Shown: positions 21,282 through 30,780, numbered from the stretch's first letter. The stretch is DNA of 64,000 nt from Acidobacteriota bacterium (GCA_020845575.1 JADLFL010000016.1:116542-180541), one strand, 5' to 3'. The notes: generated by a model not told the origin, from the sequence alone. A program made the numbers and translations.

Positions 21282-24113
21282 GTGTCTTCCGACAACTCCC
21301 GCGACTCGTTGCCCGTCTCGATCGGGCATTACCAGTTGCTCGAGCGTATCGGGCAGGACGGCCGCGTCGAGATCTGGCGCGCGCGAGATGCGCGGCTGCA
21401 GCGGACCGTCGCGCTCCTGCTGCTGCGGCGTGGCCCGGACGTCTCGCAGGAGGCGATCGACCGCTTCCGCCGGCAGGCGCACGTGGCCTCGCTCGTCACG
21501 CATCCACACATCTGCGCCGTTCACAACTGGGGTGAAGAGGAGGGGCAACCCTACGTCGTGCGCGAGCTGTTGTCCGGCCGTCGCCTCGACGAACTGACGG
21601 CGGCGGGGCTCATGCCTGTCGACCGCATCGCCGAGATCGGCACGCAACTGGCCGGGGCGTTGTGCGCCGTGCATCGCCGCGGCCTCGTCCACGGACACGT
21701 CCGTCCGAACCACGTACGCGTCACGAGCGACGGGCACGTGAAGCTGATGAGCCTCGGGAGCGCCGTGGCCGATCCGTCGGCGTCGGCCCCGGATCTCGGC
21801 GCGTTCGCGACGACAGCCGTGGACATCGATCCCGTCGGGGACGGCGAGGAAGCGGAACCGGATCCGTACCTGTCGCCCGAGCAGGTCGCCGGACATCCAC
21901 CGGTGGCGGCAAGCGACGTCTTCTCGGTGGGCGTGCTCCTCTACGAGCTGACGACCGGCCAGCGCCCGTTCAGTGGCGACTCGCCGACGGCGCTCGCGAA
22001 GGCGATCCTGTCGACGCCGGTGGTCCCGGTTCGGAAACTGAATCGACGCGTGCCTGCCGCTCTGGCCGCCGCGATCGAGCGAGCCCTCGAGAAGGAGCCG
22101 CAACAGCGTCAGGCCTCGATGCAGGACCTGCTCGACGAGTTGCGTGACGTGCGTCGCGTCGGCACGTCTCGGTGGCACGTGTCCACGGGGCTCGTCGGCT
22201 GGCGAGCGGCGGTGCTGGCTGCCGTCCTGTTCGCCTCGATCGCGGGCGCTGCGTGGCGATTCGGATGGCGGCCCGGGACCGGCGTTGCCGCGCGACCACG
22301 CAACTCGGTGCTCCTCAGCGACATCGTCAACGGCACCGCCGACGCCGACTTCCAGGGCACGCTGCGGCAGGCCGTCAGCGTGTACCTCGGACAGTCACCG
22401 TACCTCGACGTCGTCTCCGACGAGCGCGTGCGCAGCGGACTCGCGATGATGGGGCGTCCTGCCGACACGCCATTGACGCACGCCGTGGCGACGGAGCTGT
22501 GCCAGCGACTCGGTGTGCAGGCGATGCTGGAAGGCAGCGTGTCTGCCGTCGGGCGCGACACAGTGATCGCGCTCGTGGCCACCGACTGCGAGAACGGCGG
22601 CACGATCGTGCGGCAGCAGGCCGACGTGCAGCACAAGGAGGACGTGCTGCGCGTGCTCGGCGAGCTCACCGCGTCGGTGCGCACGGCGCTCGGCGAACCG
22701 CGCACGTCGCTCTCGGCGCACAACGTGCCGATCGAAGATGCGACGACGCCGTCGCTGGATGCGCTGAAGGCCTACACGGAGGCGGCAGCGAAGCGGGCCG
22801 CCGGTCAGGAACTCGACGGGATCCAGTTGCTGGAGCGCGCGATCCGGATCGACCCCGGATTCGCGCTCGCCTACACCACGCTGTCGAGCGCGTACGGAGG
22901 GCTCGGCGAGACGGGCCGAAGCGAGGAGTACGCACGCCTCGCGTATGAGAAGCGCGGACGCGTCAGTGAACGCGAACGCCTGTTCATCACGTACCAGTAC
23001 CACGATCGCGTCACGGGCGATCAACTGAAGGCGCGCGAAGCGCTGGAGGTATGGAGCCGCACCTATCCGCGCGACTACAGGGCTCCCAACGCACTGGCGG
23101 TGCTGCTCAACCGGTTCGGCGATTTCCAGGCGGCGGCGCTCCAGGCCGAGGAGGCACACCGGCGCAATCCGGCGCACGCCTTCCCGTATTCCAACCTCGC
23201 GCACGCGCGGCGAGGCCAGGGACGGTACGCCGATGCGCGTGCGGTGGCGGAGGAGGCCGTCGGGCAGCGGCTCGAGACGGTGCCGATGCGACGGCTGCTG
23301 TATCAGGTGACGTCGCTGCTCGGCGACAGCGCGACGGCGCGCGATCAGATCGCGTGGGCCGCCACGCGTTCCCGCGGATTCGATGTGATCGGGGCGCAGG
23401 CCCAGGCGGCGGCGTTCCACGGGCGGCTCGGCGAGGCGCGACAGCTCTTCGCGCAGACCATGGCGGCGGCCGAGGCGCAACACTTCCCGGAGATCACCTC
23501 CGGCTATGGCGCATGGCTTGCACTCACCGAAGTGCTGATTGGCGATCGTGAGCGAGGCGTGGCGCAGGCGCGCGAGGTCGCACGGACGTCAACGCCGCCG
23601 GAGCCGGCGTTGCGCGCGGCGGCGGCGCTCGCGCTGGCCGGCCGGTCCGACGAGGCGGAAGCCATCCTCGCGCGGCGCCGGCTGGTGCGTCCCGAGGACA
23701 CCTTCCTGCGCGTGGCATACGTGCCCGTCGCGGCCGCGGCGATCGCGCTCGCCCACAACAGGCCTGCCGAGGCCGCCGAAGCCCTGCGCCCGGCCGCGCC
23801 ATACCAGTACGGCTTCATCGCCGCATTGGCGCCAGCGTACGTGGAGGGATTGGCGTACGCGCGTGCCGGTGCGCACACGGAGGCGGCGCGCGTCTTCCGC
23901 AGTCTCGTGGAACACCGCGGCAGCGATCCGTTCTCGCCAATCATTCCGGTGGCGCAGCTCGGACTGGCGCGCGCGCTGGCCGCGTCAGGCGACCTCGAGG
24001 GCAGCCGTCGCGCCTACGACACGCTCGCCGAGTGGTGGCGCGACGCCGATCCGGTGCTCCCGATCGTAGGGCTCGTGCAACAGGAGCGCGCCGCCCTCCG
24101 CCCCGTCTCCTGA
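21282..24113 (+). CDS. Pseudokinase-TPR membrane protein, paralogue of the preceding kinase
   Basis: 943 residues in the same architecture as the gene before it: kinase-like domain, transmembrane helix near 308-330, the ATGN-like domain (here SVLLSDIVNGTADADF) and TPRs. Shared stretches include QYHDRVTGDQ and ATTPSLDALKAY. The kinase domain has lost every key residue: the Lys of VAIK is Leu (VALLLL, about residue 46), the helix-C Glu is Gln, HRD is HGH (137-139), the catalytic Lys and Asn are Arg and His, and DFG is SLG (157-159). It should not phosphorylate and probably senses or regulates. Start GTG 21282 is the first after the upstream stop; GTG 21219 is an alternative overlapping the kinase gene. 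Confidence 0.9.
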   Translation: MSSDNSRDSLPVSIGHYQLLERIGQDGRVEIWRARDARLQRTVALLLLRRGPDVSQEAIDRFRRQAHVASLVTHPHICAVHNWGEEEGQPYVVRELLSGRRLDELTAAGLMPVDRIAEIGTQLAGALCAVHRRGLVHGHVRPNHVRVTSDGHVKLMSLGSAVADPSASAPDLGAFATTAVDIDPVGDGEEAEPDPYLSPEQVAGHPPVAASDVFSVGVLLYELTTGQRPFSGDSPTALAKAILSTPVVPVRKLNRRVPAALAAAIERALEKEPQQRQASMQDLLDELRDVRRVGTSRWHVSTGLVGWRAAVLAAVLFASIAGAAWRFGWRPGTGVAARPRNSVLLSDIVNGTADADFQGTLRQAVSVYLGQSPYLDVVSDERVRSGLAMMGRPADTPLTHAVATELCQRLGVQAMLEGSVSAVGRDTVIALVATDCENGGTIVRQQADVQHKEDVLRVLGELTASVRTALGEPRTSLSAHNVPIEDATTPSLDALKAYTEAAAKRAAGQELDGIQLLERAIRIDPGFALAYTTLSSAYGGLGETGRSEEYARLAYEKRGRVSERERLFITYQYHDRVTGDQLKAREALEVWSRTYPRDYRAPNALAVLLNRFGDFQAAALQAEEAHRRNPAHAFPYSNLAHARRGQGRYADARAVAEEAVGQRLETVPMRRLLYQVTSLLGDSATARDQIAWAATRSRGFDVIGAQAQAAAFHGRLGEARQLFAQTMAAAEAQHFPEITSGYGAWLALTEVLIGDRERGVAQAREVARTSTPPEPALRAAAALALAGRSDEAEAILARRRLVRPEDTFLRVAYVPVAAAAIALAHNRPAEAAEALRPAAPYQYGFIAALAPAYVEGLAYARAGAHTEAARVFRSLVEHRGSDPFSPIIPVAQLGLARALAASGDLEGSRRAYDTLAEWWRDADPVLPIVGLVQQERAALRPVS

Positions 24114-24127
24114 CGCCATGTGTTGAT

Positions 24128-24156
24128 GGTGGCCGGCTCTCCAAGCCCGGCCCGTC
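24128..24156. repeat. Short GGCCGGCTCTCC..AGCCCGGCC repeat
   Basis: A partly palindromic element (GGCCGGCTCTCCAAGCCCGG) between the convergent ends of the pseudokinase and PVC-type cytochrome genes. It could act as a bidirectional terminator hairpin but lacks a U tract. Confidence 0.6.
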
Positions 24157-24160
24157 GACG

Positions 24161-27100
24161 TCAGCGGAGGCCGCTCAGGAACTCGATCAAATCCCGCACG
24201 TCGCGCGGTTTCAGGATCAGGCCGAGCGGAGGCATCGCCGAGATCGGGTTGGTGCGTTCGGCGATGTCGGCTTTCGGGATCCGGTGCGTGACGGCCGGCG
24301 CGCCGGCGACGAGGACGAGTTCGCTGTCGGTCTCTTCCTTGAGCGTGCCGTCGAGACGCTCGCCGTTGCGCAGCGTCACGCCGACGGTGCCGAACCCCGG
24401 CGCGATGCGCACGTTGGGATCGACGAGCGACTCGAACAACTGGTCGCGCGTGAGCGTGGCGCCGATGCGCGAGAGGTCGGGCCCGACGTCGGCCCCTCGC
24501 CCGCGAATGGCGTGGCAGCGCGTGCACTCGGCGAGTGGATTCTGCGAGAACACCTGCTGGCCCCTGCGTGCGTTGCCGCCGGTCACCGCACCCGTCCTGA
24601 ACGCCTTGATCGGCATGTCCGCCTGCTGCCGGCGCTGATAGGCGTCGAGCCTCGCGGCGAGTGCCGCGTTGCCGTCCGTCTGCACCGCATCGAGGAGATC
24701 GATGTGCAGTTCCGGTGGCAGACGTCCCGCATCGAGTTCGTCCAGTTGCGCGGCAAGCAGGCGACGCGACGGGATCGACTTCAGGGCGCCGAGCACTTCG
24801 ATCGCCCCCTGCTGCTCCTGGATGCCGCCCGACTTCAGCAGCGTTGCCGCGTGATTGGCCTTGGCGGCAGCGGGGATCCGCAGGTCCGGAAGGAGCGCGA
24901 GCGCGGCCCGCCTGACGGTGGCGTCGCTGTCGCCGAGCGCCGACTGCATCAGCGCGCTCTTGTCGCCGACCTTCATCGCCTGCAACCCGCGCAGCGCGGC
25001 CACGCGCACCGGCGCCGACGGATCGCCGGAGAGCTGCGTGTGAAGCGTGGGCATCGCGCCACGCGCATCGAGGCGGCCGGCGGCTTCCGCGAGCGCCACC
25101 TTCACGTCCGCATCATCGGCTGACGTGCCACGGGCGGTTTCGACGACGAGCCGCTCGATGGCGGCGCGCGCGGCGGCGATGTCTCGCGTCTGCCGTCGCG
25201 TGGCTGACGATGTGCGCGGGGTGGTGTCGCCGATGGTGACAGTGCCGTGGTAATAGCCGTCGACGCGATCGGTGGGCGACGGGTCGTCCCACACGCCCAG
25301 CGCGGACGCGGCTTCGGCTCGGATGTCGGCGGGCGCAGACGTGTTGCGCGCAACCGCTTCGATGCGTGCGACGGCCGCCGCGGTGCCGACCCTGAAGTTG
25401 GCGTTGATGGCCCGCCGCACGAGCGGCTCGTTGGTGATCGGCGCGCGATCGAGCAGCGCCGCCAGATCGGGGATCGCCCCGGCGATGCCGCCATCGTCGT
25501 TGATCGCGCGTGCCGCGTCGATGACGACAGACGCGTCGACGTCCGCGAGGAAGCGCGCGACGCCAGGGTGATGCATCCGGCGCAGGGCCACGACGGCGGC
25601 GCTGCGGACGCCCCTGGAGGCGTGCGACGAGAGCGCGACGAGCGCATCGGCCTCGCCGATCGTCGCCAGCGCGCCGGCGCCCGTGTGGTGCAGCCACTGA
25701 TCGCGCCCATCGTCTGCGGCCAGCATCGCGATGATGCCCGGCACGGCCGGGCGATACGCCAGCCGCCCCGCGGCCTCGGTCGCGAAGAACCTGACGCGCG
25801 GGCTCGCGTCGGCCAGCAGCGGGAGCAGGCGCTCGCCGGCCGCCGCGTACTTCACGTCGCCCACGAGGCGTGCGGCCTGCGCGCGAATCTCGGCGTCATC
25901 GTCGGCAAGAAATGGCACGAGCTCGGCCGCGATCGCCGATTGACGACGAGAGGCCTGCGCAAGGCCCCACAGCCCGTGCAGCCGGCCATGCAGGCTCGAT
26001 CTGTCGCGCGCGGCGGCGAGCAGGGCCTGCACGTCGCCGCGGCGAACGAGATCGAACTGCGCCTTCTGCCTGATGCGCATGTCGGCGTGGCGCAGCAGGG
26101 GAGCGATGGATGCCGCCGGCCGCTGCGCGAAGTCGGTGACGAGTAACGTCTGCACCTCCTTACGTATCGCGCTGCCGGCCGTTGCCGGCGTGTCCAGCTT
26201 CCACAGCCGCCCATCGTCTTTCGAGTCCCAGCCGGTGATCCAGTCGGTGATGTACAGGGCGCCGTCGGGCCCGAACTTCATGCCGACGACGAGCACGCCC
26301 CTGGTGAGGGTCTTCTCGACGTCCTTGCGGAAGCCCGCGCCATCGGGGGCGAGCGTGAAGCCGTACACACGGGCGTTGGGCGCGGCGCCGGGGAAGCTCG
26401 AGACGAAGAAGTAGCCGTTCCACGCCTCGGAGAGCGCGGTGCCGGGGTTGTAGGCCATGCCCGACGGACCGGCGTGCCAGTTCTCGATCGGCGCGAGCAC
26501 GTGCGCGGCGGTGTTCTCGCCGCGAGGCTTGAACAGCGACTCGCGCATCCACACGTTGTAGCGGTTGTTCTTCGGGTCGGTGTACTTGCCGTATTGCCAG
26601 TTCGAGCGCCAGCCGCTGTCCGATCCGTACGGCAGGTACACGAGCCGCTCCATCTCGCCCGCGTGGTCGCCATCGTTGTCCACCGAGATCAGGTTGCCGC
26701 GATCGTCGAAGGAGAACTCCTGCAGGTTGCGGATGCCCGTGGCGAACACCTCGAAGTTGGAGCCGTCGATCTCGGACCGCATCACGGCGCCCTGGTTGTG
26801 CATCGCCCACGTCTTGCCGTGTTCGTCGACCACGTGCAGGCCGATGTCGCCGACCTCCCAGTAGAGCCGCCCGTCCGGGCCGATGATGACGCCAGACACG
26901 CCGTGTCCACCGAACGCCGGATGGATGTTCATGCCTTCGGCGATGGTGGTGCGGCGATCGAGGATGCCGTCGCCATCGCTGTCGTGGAGGCGATAGACGC
27001 CGGGCGGGACGCCGGCGATGACGTCGCCCTCGTGCGCGAGGATGCCCCCGAGGATGTCGAAGGCCGGGTCGTCGTTGAAGCCTTCGTAGACCACGCGCGA

Positions 27101-27628
27101 CTCGTCGGCGCGGCCGTCGCCATCGGTGTCGCGGAGCCTGTAGATCCGCTCCTTGTAGGGCTCCATGTCGCGGATGTCGCGCACGCCATCCCCGTTGAGG
27201 TCATCGATCCACCTGTTGATCTCGCTGTTGCCCGGCGCCATCACCCTGCGATAGAACGCCCGCAGGTCGGCGAGCGTCCGCAGCGCGTGGACAGGGGTCA
27301 TCCAGTCGGGATGCTGCCGGATGTCGAGGGGCATGTTGTTGCGCATCGAACTGGTGGCGTAGAGCGTGCCGTCGGCGGCGACGTCGATCGCCACCGGGTC
27401 CACGAGCAGCTCGCGTGGAGCCCAGAGCGAGAGGTCCACGCCGTCGGCCAGTTCGACATTCAGCCTGGCGCGCGCCTCGGTGGCGAGGCGTTCCGCCTCG
27501 GCCGGCGTGAGTCGCGCGGTGTCGCCGAGGGCGAGAGCGGGAGGCAGCCACGGCTGCGCGCCGCGAAGCAGGACTCCGCAGGCGGCAAACAGGACGAGTA
27601 CGAGCGTGAAGGTGAATGGGCGGCGCAT
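24161..27628 (-). CDS. PVC-type heme-binding CxxCH protein with HEAT repeats
   Basis: 1155-residue exported protein: an N-terminal hydrophobic leader (FTLVLVLFAACGVLL) followed by a beta-propeller membrane-bound-dehydrogenase-like domain (MDEPYKERIYRLRDTDGDG..., NLQEFSFDDRGNL), a HEAT-repeat block roughly 540-980, and a C-terminal c-type cytochrome with CTRCH near residue 1034 ending in VLVAGAPAVTHRIPKADI...DLIEFLSGLR. Such proteins are abundant in Planctomycetes, Verrucomicrobia and some acidobacteria and are thought to oxidise sugars or other carbon compounds in the periplasm. The catalytic substrate is unknown. It is divergent from the ThuA-like gene, 69 bp away. Confidence 0.92.
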   Translation of the reverse strand: MRRPFTFTLVLVLFAACGVLLRGAQPWLPPALALGDTARLTPAEAERLATEARARLNVELADGVDLSLWAPRELLVDPVAIDVAADGTLYATSSMRNNMPLDIRQHPDWMTPVHALRTLADLRAFYRRVMAPGNSEINRWIDDLNGDGVRDIRDMEPYKERIYRLRDTDGDGRADESRVVYEGFNDDPAFDILGGILAHEGDVIAGVPPGVYRLHDSDGDGILDRRTTIAEGMNIHPAFGGHGVSGVIIGPDGRLYWEVGDIGLHVVDEHGKTWAMHNQGAVMRSEIDGSNFEVFATGIRNLQEFSFDDRGNLISVDNDGDHAGEMERLVYLPYGSDSGWRSNWQYGKYTDPKNNRYNVWMRESLFKPRGENTAAHVLAPIENWHAGPSGMAYNPGTALSEAWNGYFFVSSFPGAAPNARVYGFTLAPDGAGFRKDVEKTLTRGVLVVGMKFGPDGALYITDWITGWDSKDDGRLWKLDTPATAGSAIRKEVQTLLVTDFAQRPAASIAPLLRHADMRIRQKAQFDLVRRGDVQALLAAARDRSSLHGRLHGLWGLAQASRRQSAIAAELVPFLADDDAEIRAQAARLVGDVKYAAAGERLLPLLADASPRVRFFATEAAGRLAYRPAVPGIIAMLAADDGRDQWLHHTGAGALATIGEADALVALSSHASRGVRSAAVVALRRMHHPGVARFLADVDASVVIDAARAINDDGGIAGAIPDLAALLDRAPITNEPLVRRAINANFRVGTAAAVARIEAVARNTSAPADIRAEAASALGVWDDPSPTDRVDGYYHGTVTIGDTTPRTSSATRRQTRDIAAARAAIERLVVETARGTSADDADVKVALAEAAGRLDARGAMPTLHTQLSGDPSAPVRVAALRGLQAMKVGDKSALMQSALGDSDATVRRAALALLPDLRIPAAAKANHAATLLKSGGIQEQQGAIEVLGALKSIPSRRLLAAQLDELDAGRLPPELHIDLLDAVQTDGNAALAARLDAYQRRQQADMPIKAFRTGAVTGGNARRGQQVFSQNPLAECTRCHAIRGRGADVGPDLSRIGATLTRDQLFESLVDPNVRIAPGFGTVGVTLRNGERLDGTLKEETDSELVLVAGAPAVTHRIPKADIAERTNPISAMPPLGLILKPRDVRDLIEFLSGLR

Positions 27629-27697
27629 GGGACGCGGGTATCTCTATCACGAGTGTGGCGGGCTACCATACTGGACCACAAGACGCGAGGATCCCTG

Positions 27698-28645
27698 ATG
27701 CGACATGTGTTCCTGAGCCTGTTGACCATTGTGGCTGTCGCCGTGACGACGGTGGCGCAAGGTCCGACCCGCACGAAGGTGATGCTGCTCGATGGCGAGA
27801 GCGGCGGACCGTACCACAAGTGGCAGTTGGGCACGCCGCTCATCAGGCAGGTGCTCGAAGAGACGGGCCGCTTCGACGTCACCGTGGTGACGGCACCCGC
27901 GGCCACCGGCGTGCTCGACGGATTCATGCCGGATTTCGCGGCCTACAAGGCGGTGATCTTCAACTACGACGCGCCCGACGAGCGCTGGCCGGCGCCCATC
28001 AAGGCGGCGTTCGAGCGCTACGTGGATGGCGGTGGCGGCGTCGTCATCGTGCACGCGGCAGACAACGCCTTCTCCGGATGGAAGGCTTTCAACGACATGA
28101 TCGGCGTCGGCGGCTGGCGCGACAGGACCGTCGCGTCGGGGCCGTACTGGTACTACAAGGACGACAAGCTGGTGCGGGATCCGTCGGACGGTCCCGGCGC
28201 GTCGCACGGGCGTCGCACGCCGTATCTCGTGCGCACGCGCGCCGCCGACCATCCCATCATGCGCGGCCTTCCCACGGCGTGGATGCACCAGGGCGATGAG
28301 CTGTACGCCCACCTGCGCGGACCGGGCACCAACATGACCATCCTCGCCACGGCGTTCGCCGATCCGGCCAACAGCGGCACCGGCAGGGACGAGCCCGTGC
28401 TGATGGCCAGCACCTTCGGCAAGGGCCGCGTCTTCCACACCGTGATGGGCCACGACATCGTCGGCATGAGCTGCGTCGGCTTCGTGACCACCCTGCAGCG
28501 CGGCACCGAATGGGTCGCCACGGGTGCCGTCACGCTGCCCGTGCCGACGGCGTTCCCGACCGACCGCACCGTCAGCTACCGCACCGACCTCAACGCCATC
28601 GACCCCAACTACGCAAGAGGCCTGAACGGCCTCGACGCGAAGTGA
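27698..28645 (+). CDS. Secreted ThuA-domain protein
   Basis: 315 residues with a Sec leader of about 20 (MRHVFLSLLTIVAVAVTTVA). The body matches the ThuA (trehalose-utilisation) fold: KVMLLDGESGGPYHKWQLG, AVIFNYDAPDERW, GGVVIVHAADNAFSGWKAFNDMIGVGGW, and GKGRVFHTVMGHD. ThuA proteins have a glutamine-amidotransferase-like fold and unknown chemistry, often found in gene groups for secreted sugar breakdown. GAGG at 27687-27690, seven bases before ATG, fixes the start. Paired divergently with the PVC-type cytochrome gene, which suggests a shared promoter region and a common role. Confidence 0.92.
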   Translation: MRHVFLSLLTIVAVAVTTVAQGPTRTKVMLLDGESGGPYHKWQLGTPLIRQVLEETGRFDVTVVTAPAATGVLDGFMPDFAAYKAVIFNYDAPDERWPAPIKAAFERYVDGGGGVVIVHAADNAFSGWKAFNDMIGVGGWRDRTVASGPYWYYKDDKLVRDPSDGPGASHGRRTPYLVRTRAADHPIMRGLPTAWMHQGDELYAHLRGPGTNMTILATAFADPANSGTGRDEPVLMASTFGKGRVFHTVMGHDIVGMSCVGFVTTLQRGTEWVATGAVTLPVPTAFPTDRTVSYRTDLNAIDPNYARGLNGLDAK

Positions 28646-28649
28646 AGTG

Positions 28650-28735
28650 AGGCTGGCCTTCCGGGCCGGGCTCGGAGAGCCGGCCCTACCCACTGCCGCG
28701 GTAGGTAGGGCCGGCCCTCCGGGCCCGGCCTCGCA
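28650..28735. repeat. Palindromic GGGCCGG repeat between the ThuA and sigma genes
   Basis: Two facing copies of the second repeat family, with arms such as GGGCCGG..CCGGCCC and GTAGGGCCGGCCCTCC..GGGCCCGGCC, occupy most of the 178-bp gap. Downstream, 28745-28763 holds a 19-bp sequence found inverted at 46544-46562. A strong hairpin is expected and may terminate the ThuA transcript. Confidence 0.7.
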
Positions 28736-28823
28736 CCGGACACCGCGGGCCCTGGCCTCCATCTGATTTCCCGGTGTTCGGTACGCGATGTAACGATCGC
28801 CGCGTCTCGCGACAAGTCGTCAT

Positions 28824-29369
28824 GTGAAGCCGCTGCTCGCCCCATCGCACTTGCCCACTCTTCGGGCGGATCTGCAGGCGGTCTATCGCGACAGACGGCA
28901 CGACCTCTTCGCGTTCGCCTATCGCCTCACGGGATCGGAGCGCAGCGCCGAAGACATCGTGCACGAGAGCGTGGTGCGCGTGCTCGACGGGCGCTGCCGG
29001 CTCGATGCGCGTCGCGGCGACCTCGTGCTGCTGCTCTTCGGCGTGGTGCGAAACGTCGCGAGAGAGTATCGCCGTCGCGCCGCGCGAGAAGGTCAGACGC
29101 CGCTGCCCGACGAGGCGATCGTCACGGCGCAGCCCGACCACGTCATCGCCGTCAGGACCGCGCTCTCCGCCCTGTCTGAAACGGACAGGGAGATCATCAT
29201 CCTCTCGGCGTATCACGGCTATCAGCCACGGGAAATCGCGCGCGCTCTCGGCAGTTCGAGCGTCGTCGTGCGCGTGCGTCTGCACCGCGCCCGTGCGCGG
29301 TTGAAAGATCTGCTCCTGTACGGGCGAGATCGCCTGGAGGATGCACCCAGACTCGGAGTCCGATCATGA
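28824..29369 (+). CDS. ECF-type RNA polymerase sigma factor
   Basis: 181 residues. Region 2: YRDRRHDLFAFAYRLTGSERSAEDIVHESVVRVLD; region 4: ALSALSETDREIIILSAYHGYQPREIARALGSSSVVVRVRLHRARARLKDLL, a helix-turn-helix for the -35 element. Start GTG 28824 is the first in-frame codon before region 2; no clear ribosome-binding site. Its stop overlaps the next start (ATGA). In ECF operons the next gene normally codes for the anti-sigma factor; here it is a small single-pass protein without recognisable zinc motif. Target genes are unknown. Confidence 0.92.
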   Translation: MKPLLAPSHLPTLRADLQAVYRDRRHDLFAFAYRLTGSERSAEDIVHESVVRVLDGRCRLDARRGDLVLLLFGVVRNVAREYRRRAAREGQTPLPDEAIVTAQPDHVIAVRTALSALSETDREIIILSAYHGYQPREIARALGSSSVVVRVRLHRARARLKDLLLYGRDRLEDAPRLGVRS

Positions 29370-29737
29370 ACGACCCCCTTCAGTCAGCACTCGGCGAGTG
29401 GAAAGCCCCGCGTCTGCCTGACGCGCGTCACGCGGTCATAGATCGACTGTTCGATGGCGACGCTGTCGCGCTGGTGGCGCCGGCTCGACGGCCGCTCGCG
29501 CACGCGTCGTTCTGGCTCCACGCCGCCCTGGTGGCGCTGTTGCTCGCGGCCTTCGTCGTCTGGCGAGCGCCGGCATCTCCCGCACTGATCAGCCACGTGG
29601 TCGTCGAGAGCCAGACGCCCGTACGCGTTCCCGGTGCCAGGCCCGGAGCTGTTGCGGCGACGGTCAGTGCCGTGGACCTCGATGGTTTCGAGGTCATGGC
29701 CGATCCGAGAATTCGCGTCACAAGGAGGACACCATGA
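29366..29737 (+). CDS. Small single-pass membrane protein, possible anti-sigma factor
   Basis: 123 residues: cytoplasmic N-terminus of about 47, one transmembrane helix (FWLHAALVALLLAAFVVW), and a 55-residue outer tail rich in Val, Pro and Ala. There is no HxxxCxxC zinc anti-sigma motif. Position and topology, directly after the sigma gene and overlapping it (ATGA), suggest a membrane anchor or regulator of the sigma factor, but no homology supports that. It also overlaps the start of the next gene (ATGA), so the three are one operon. Confidence 0.75.
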   Translation: MNDPLQSALGEWKAPRLPDARHAVIDRLFDGDAVALVAPARRPLAHASFWLHAALVALLLAAFVVWRAPASPALISHVVVESQTPVRVPGARPGAVAATVSAVDLDGFEVMADPRIRVTRRTP

Positions 29738-30678
29738 TTCGCCCGCTCGTTCACGCGCTCGGTCTGTCGCTCGTCACCGTGTGCGCATCGCCCACGTCAG
29801 CTGTCGCCGACGACAGCGCCGAAGCCCGCATCACCGTTGCCGATGGCATCGTGCTCGGCCTGTCGATGACCGGCGTACTCCCGTACGACGGCCAGGCCAT
29901 GGACTCGCGCATCGCCGTCAAAGACGGAGAGGTCTACCGGATCATCGTCGACAGGAGCGGATACGCGCGGTTTGCATACGCCATTCGCCTCAATCCTCGT
30001 GACGGCGGCGTGGAGGTCGTGCTGCGGCCCGTGCGTCTGCATGAAGCCGCACGAGCGTTCGCAGCGCGACGGCGCACCTTCATCATGCCGTTCCGTCTCG
30101 ATGAGACGCTCGCCACGCTTGCGGCGACACAGACGTCGGGTCGCCTGGGCAGCGGAGACGAGGTGTCGCTGGGCCTGTTCGACAACAGGCAGACGGGACA
30201 ACAGGTAGGCGACAGGCTACGCGTCATCTCGCTGTCGCCGCAGGGCGTCGCCGCGCTGGAGACCAGCCGCCGACAGCGGGCCGACGTCAGGCCGGAGTTG
30301 ACGCTCGCTGGCCTGACCATTCGCCGCGGCCGGACGGTACTCAACGTCAACCGGCCAGGTACCTTCGCCACGGGCCCAGTCGTCGCGGCAGGGCTGGGCG
30401 ACGACACGGGAACCGTTGCGTTCAGCGCGGAAGCACCGACCGATGCGCCGCCCGACGACGTGGCGACAGTCGATGGCCACGTCATCCGCTTCACGCTGGA
30501 CGGCGTCGACTACGAGTGCACCGGCACGGAACCCGTCGGCCCTCCCGATGTCACGTCCGTCTGGATGTACGTGCGCCGCGAACCGATGCCGCACGTCAGG
30601 GGATTCTGGGTCGGCGCCGGCGACAGCGTCGCCGCCGTCCTGACCCCATGGCAGATCACCCCACGGCGACCGCAATAG
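29734..30678 (+). CDS. Secreted protein of unknown function in the sigma operon
   Basis: 314 residues with a Sec leader cleaved near SAVADDSAEA. I recognise no domain. The mature part has alternating strands (EARITVADGIVLGLSM, VYRIIVDRSGYARFAYAIRL, VEVVLRPVRLHEAARAF) and a C-terminal third ending VWMYVRREPMPHVRGFWVGAGDSVAAVLTPWQ. A beta-rich periplasmic or surface protein is likely. Because it is co-translated with an ECF sigma factor and a membrane protein, it may be a signal-sensing or target protein of that pathway; this is inference. Confidence 0.8.
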   Translation: MIRPLVHALGLSLVTVCASPTSAVADDSAEARITVADGIVLGLSMTGVLPYDGQAMDSRIAVKDGEVYRIIVDRSGYARFAYAIRLNPRDGGVEVVLRPVRLHEAARAFAARRRTFIMPFRLDETLATLAATQTSGRLGSGDEVSLGLFDNRQTGQQVGDRLRVISLSPQGVAALETSRRQRADVRPELTLAGLTIRRGRTVLNVNRPGTFATGPVVAAGLGDDTGTVAFSAEAPTDAPPDDVATVDGHVIRFTLDGVDYECTGTEPVGPPDVTSVWMYVRREPMPHVRGFWVGAGDSVAAVLTPWQITPRRPQ

Positions 30679-30723
30679 CGACAGCCAGGGGCTGAGAGCC
30701 TGTGAAGAATCGATGCGTGCGTA

Positions 30724-30780
30724 CGGGCGGCCCTCGGCTGTCCTCCGTCGCTGCGCAGCAGCGGAGAGGGTGGCCGCCCG
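30724..30780. repeat. Branched inverted repeat in a 484-bp gap
   Basis: CGGGCGGCC at 30724-30732 pairs with GGCCGCCCG at 30772-30780, and CTCCG (30743-30747) with CGGAG (30762-30766), with a GCTGCGCAGC palindrome in the middle. This would give a long stem or cruciform. The rest of the gap (30679-31162) shows no supported gene; short open frames there lack coding signs. Confidence 0.6.

Noticed and set aside
21282..24113. A second active Ser/Thr kinase
   Set aside because: Lys, Glu, HRD Asp, Asn and DFG Asp are all replaced.
24032..28645. Long plus-strand open frames across the PVC-type gene
   Set aside because: They are GC-driven shadows of the 1155-residue minus-strand gene, full of Arg/His runs and lacking domains.
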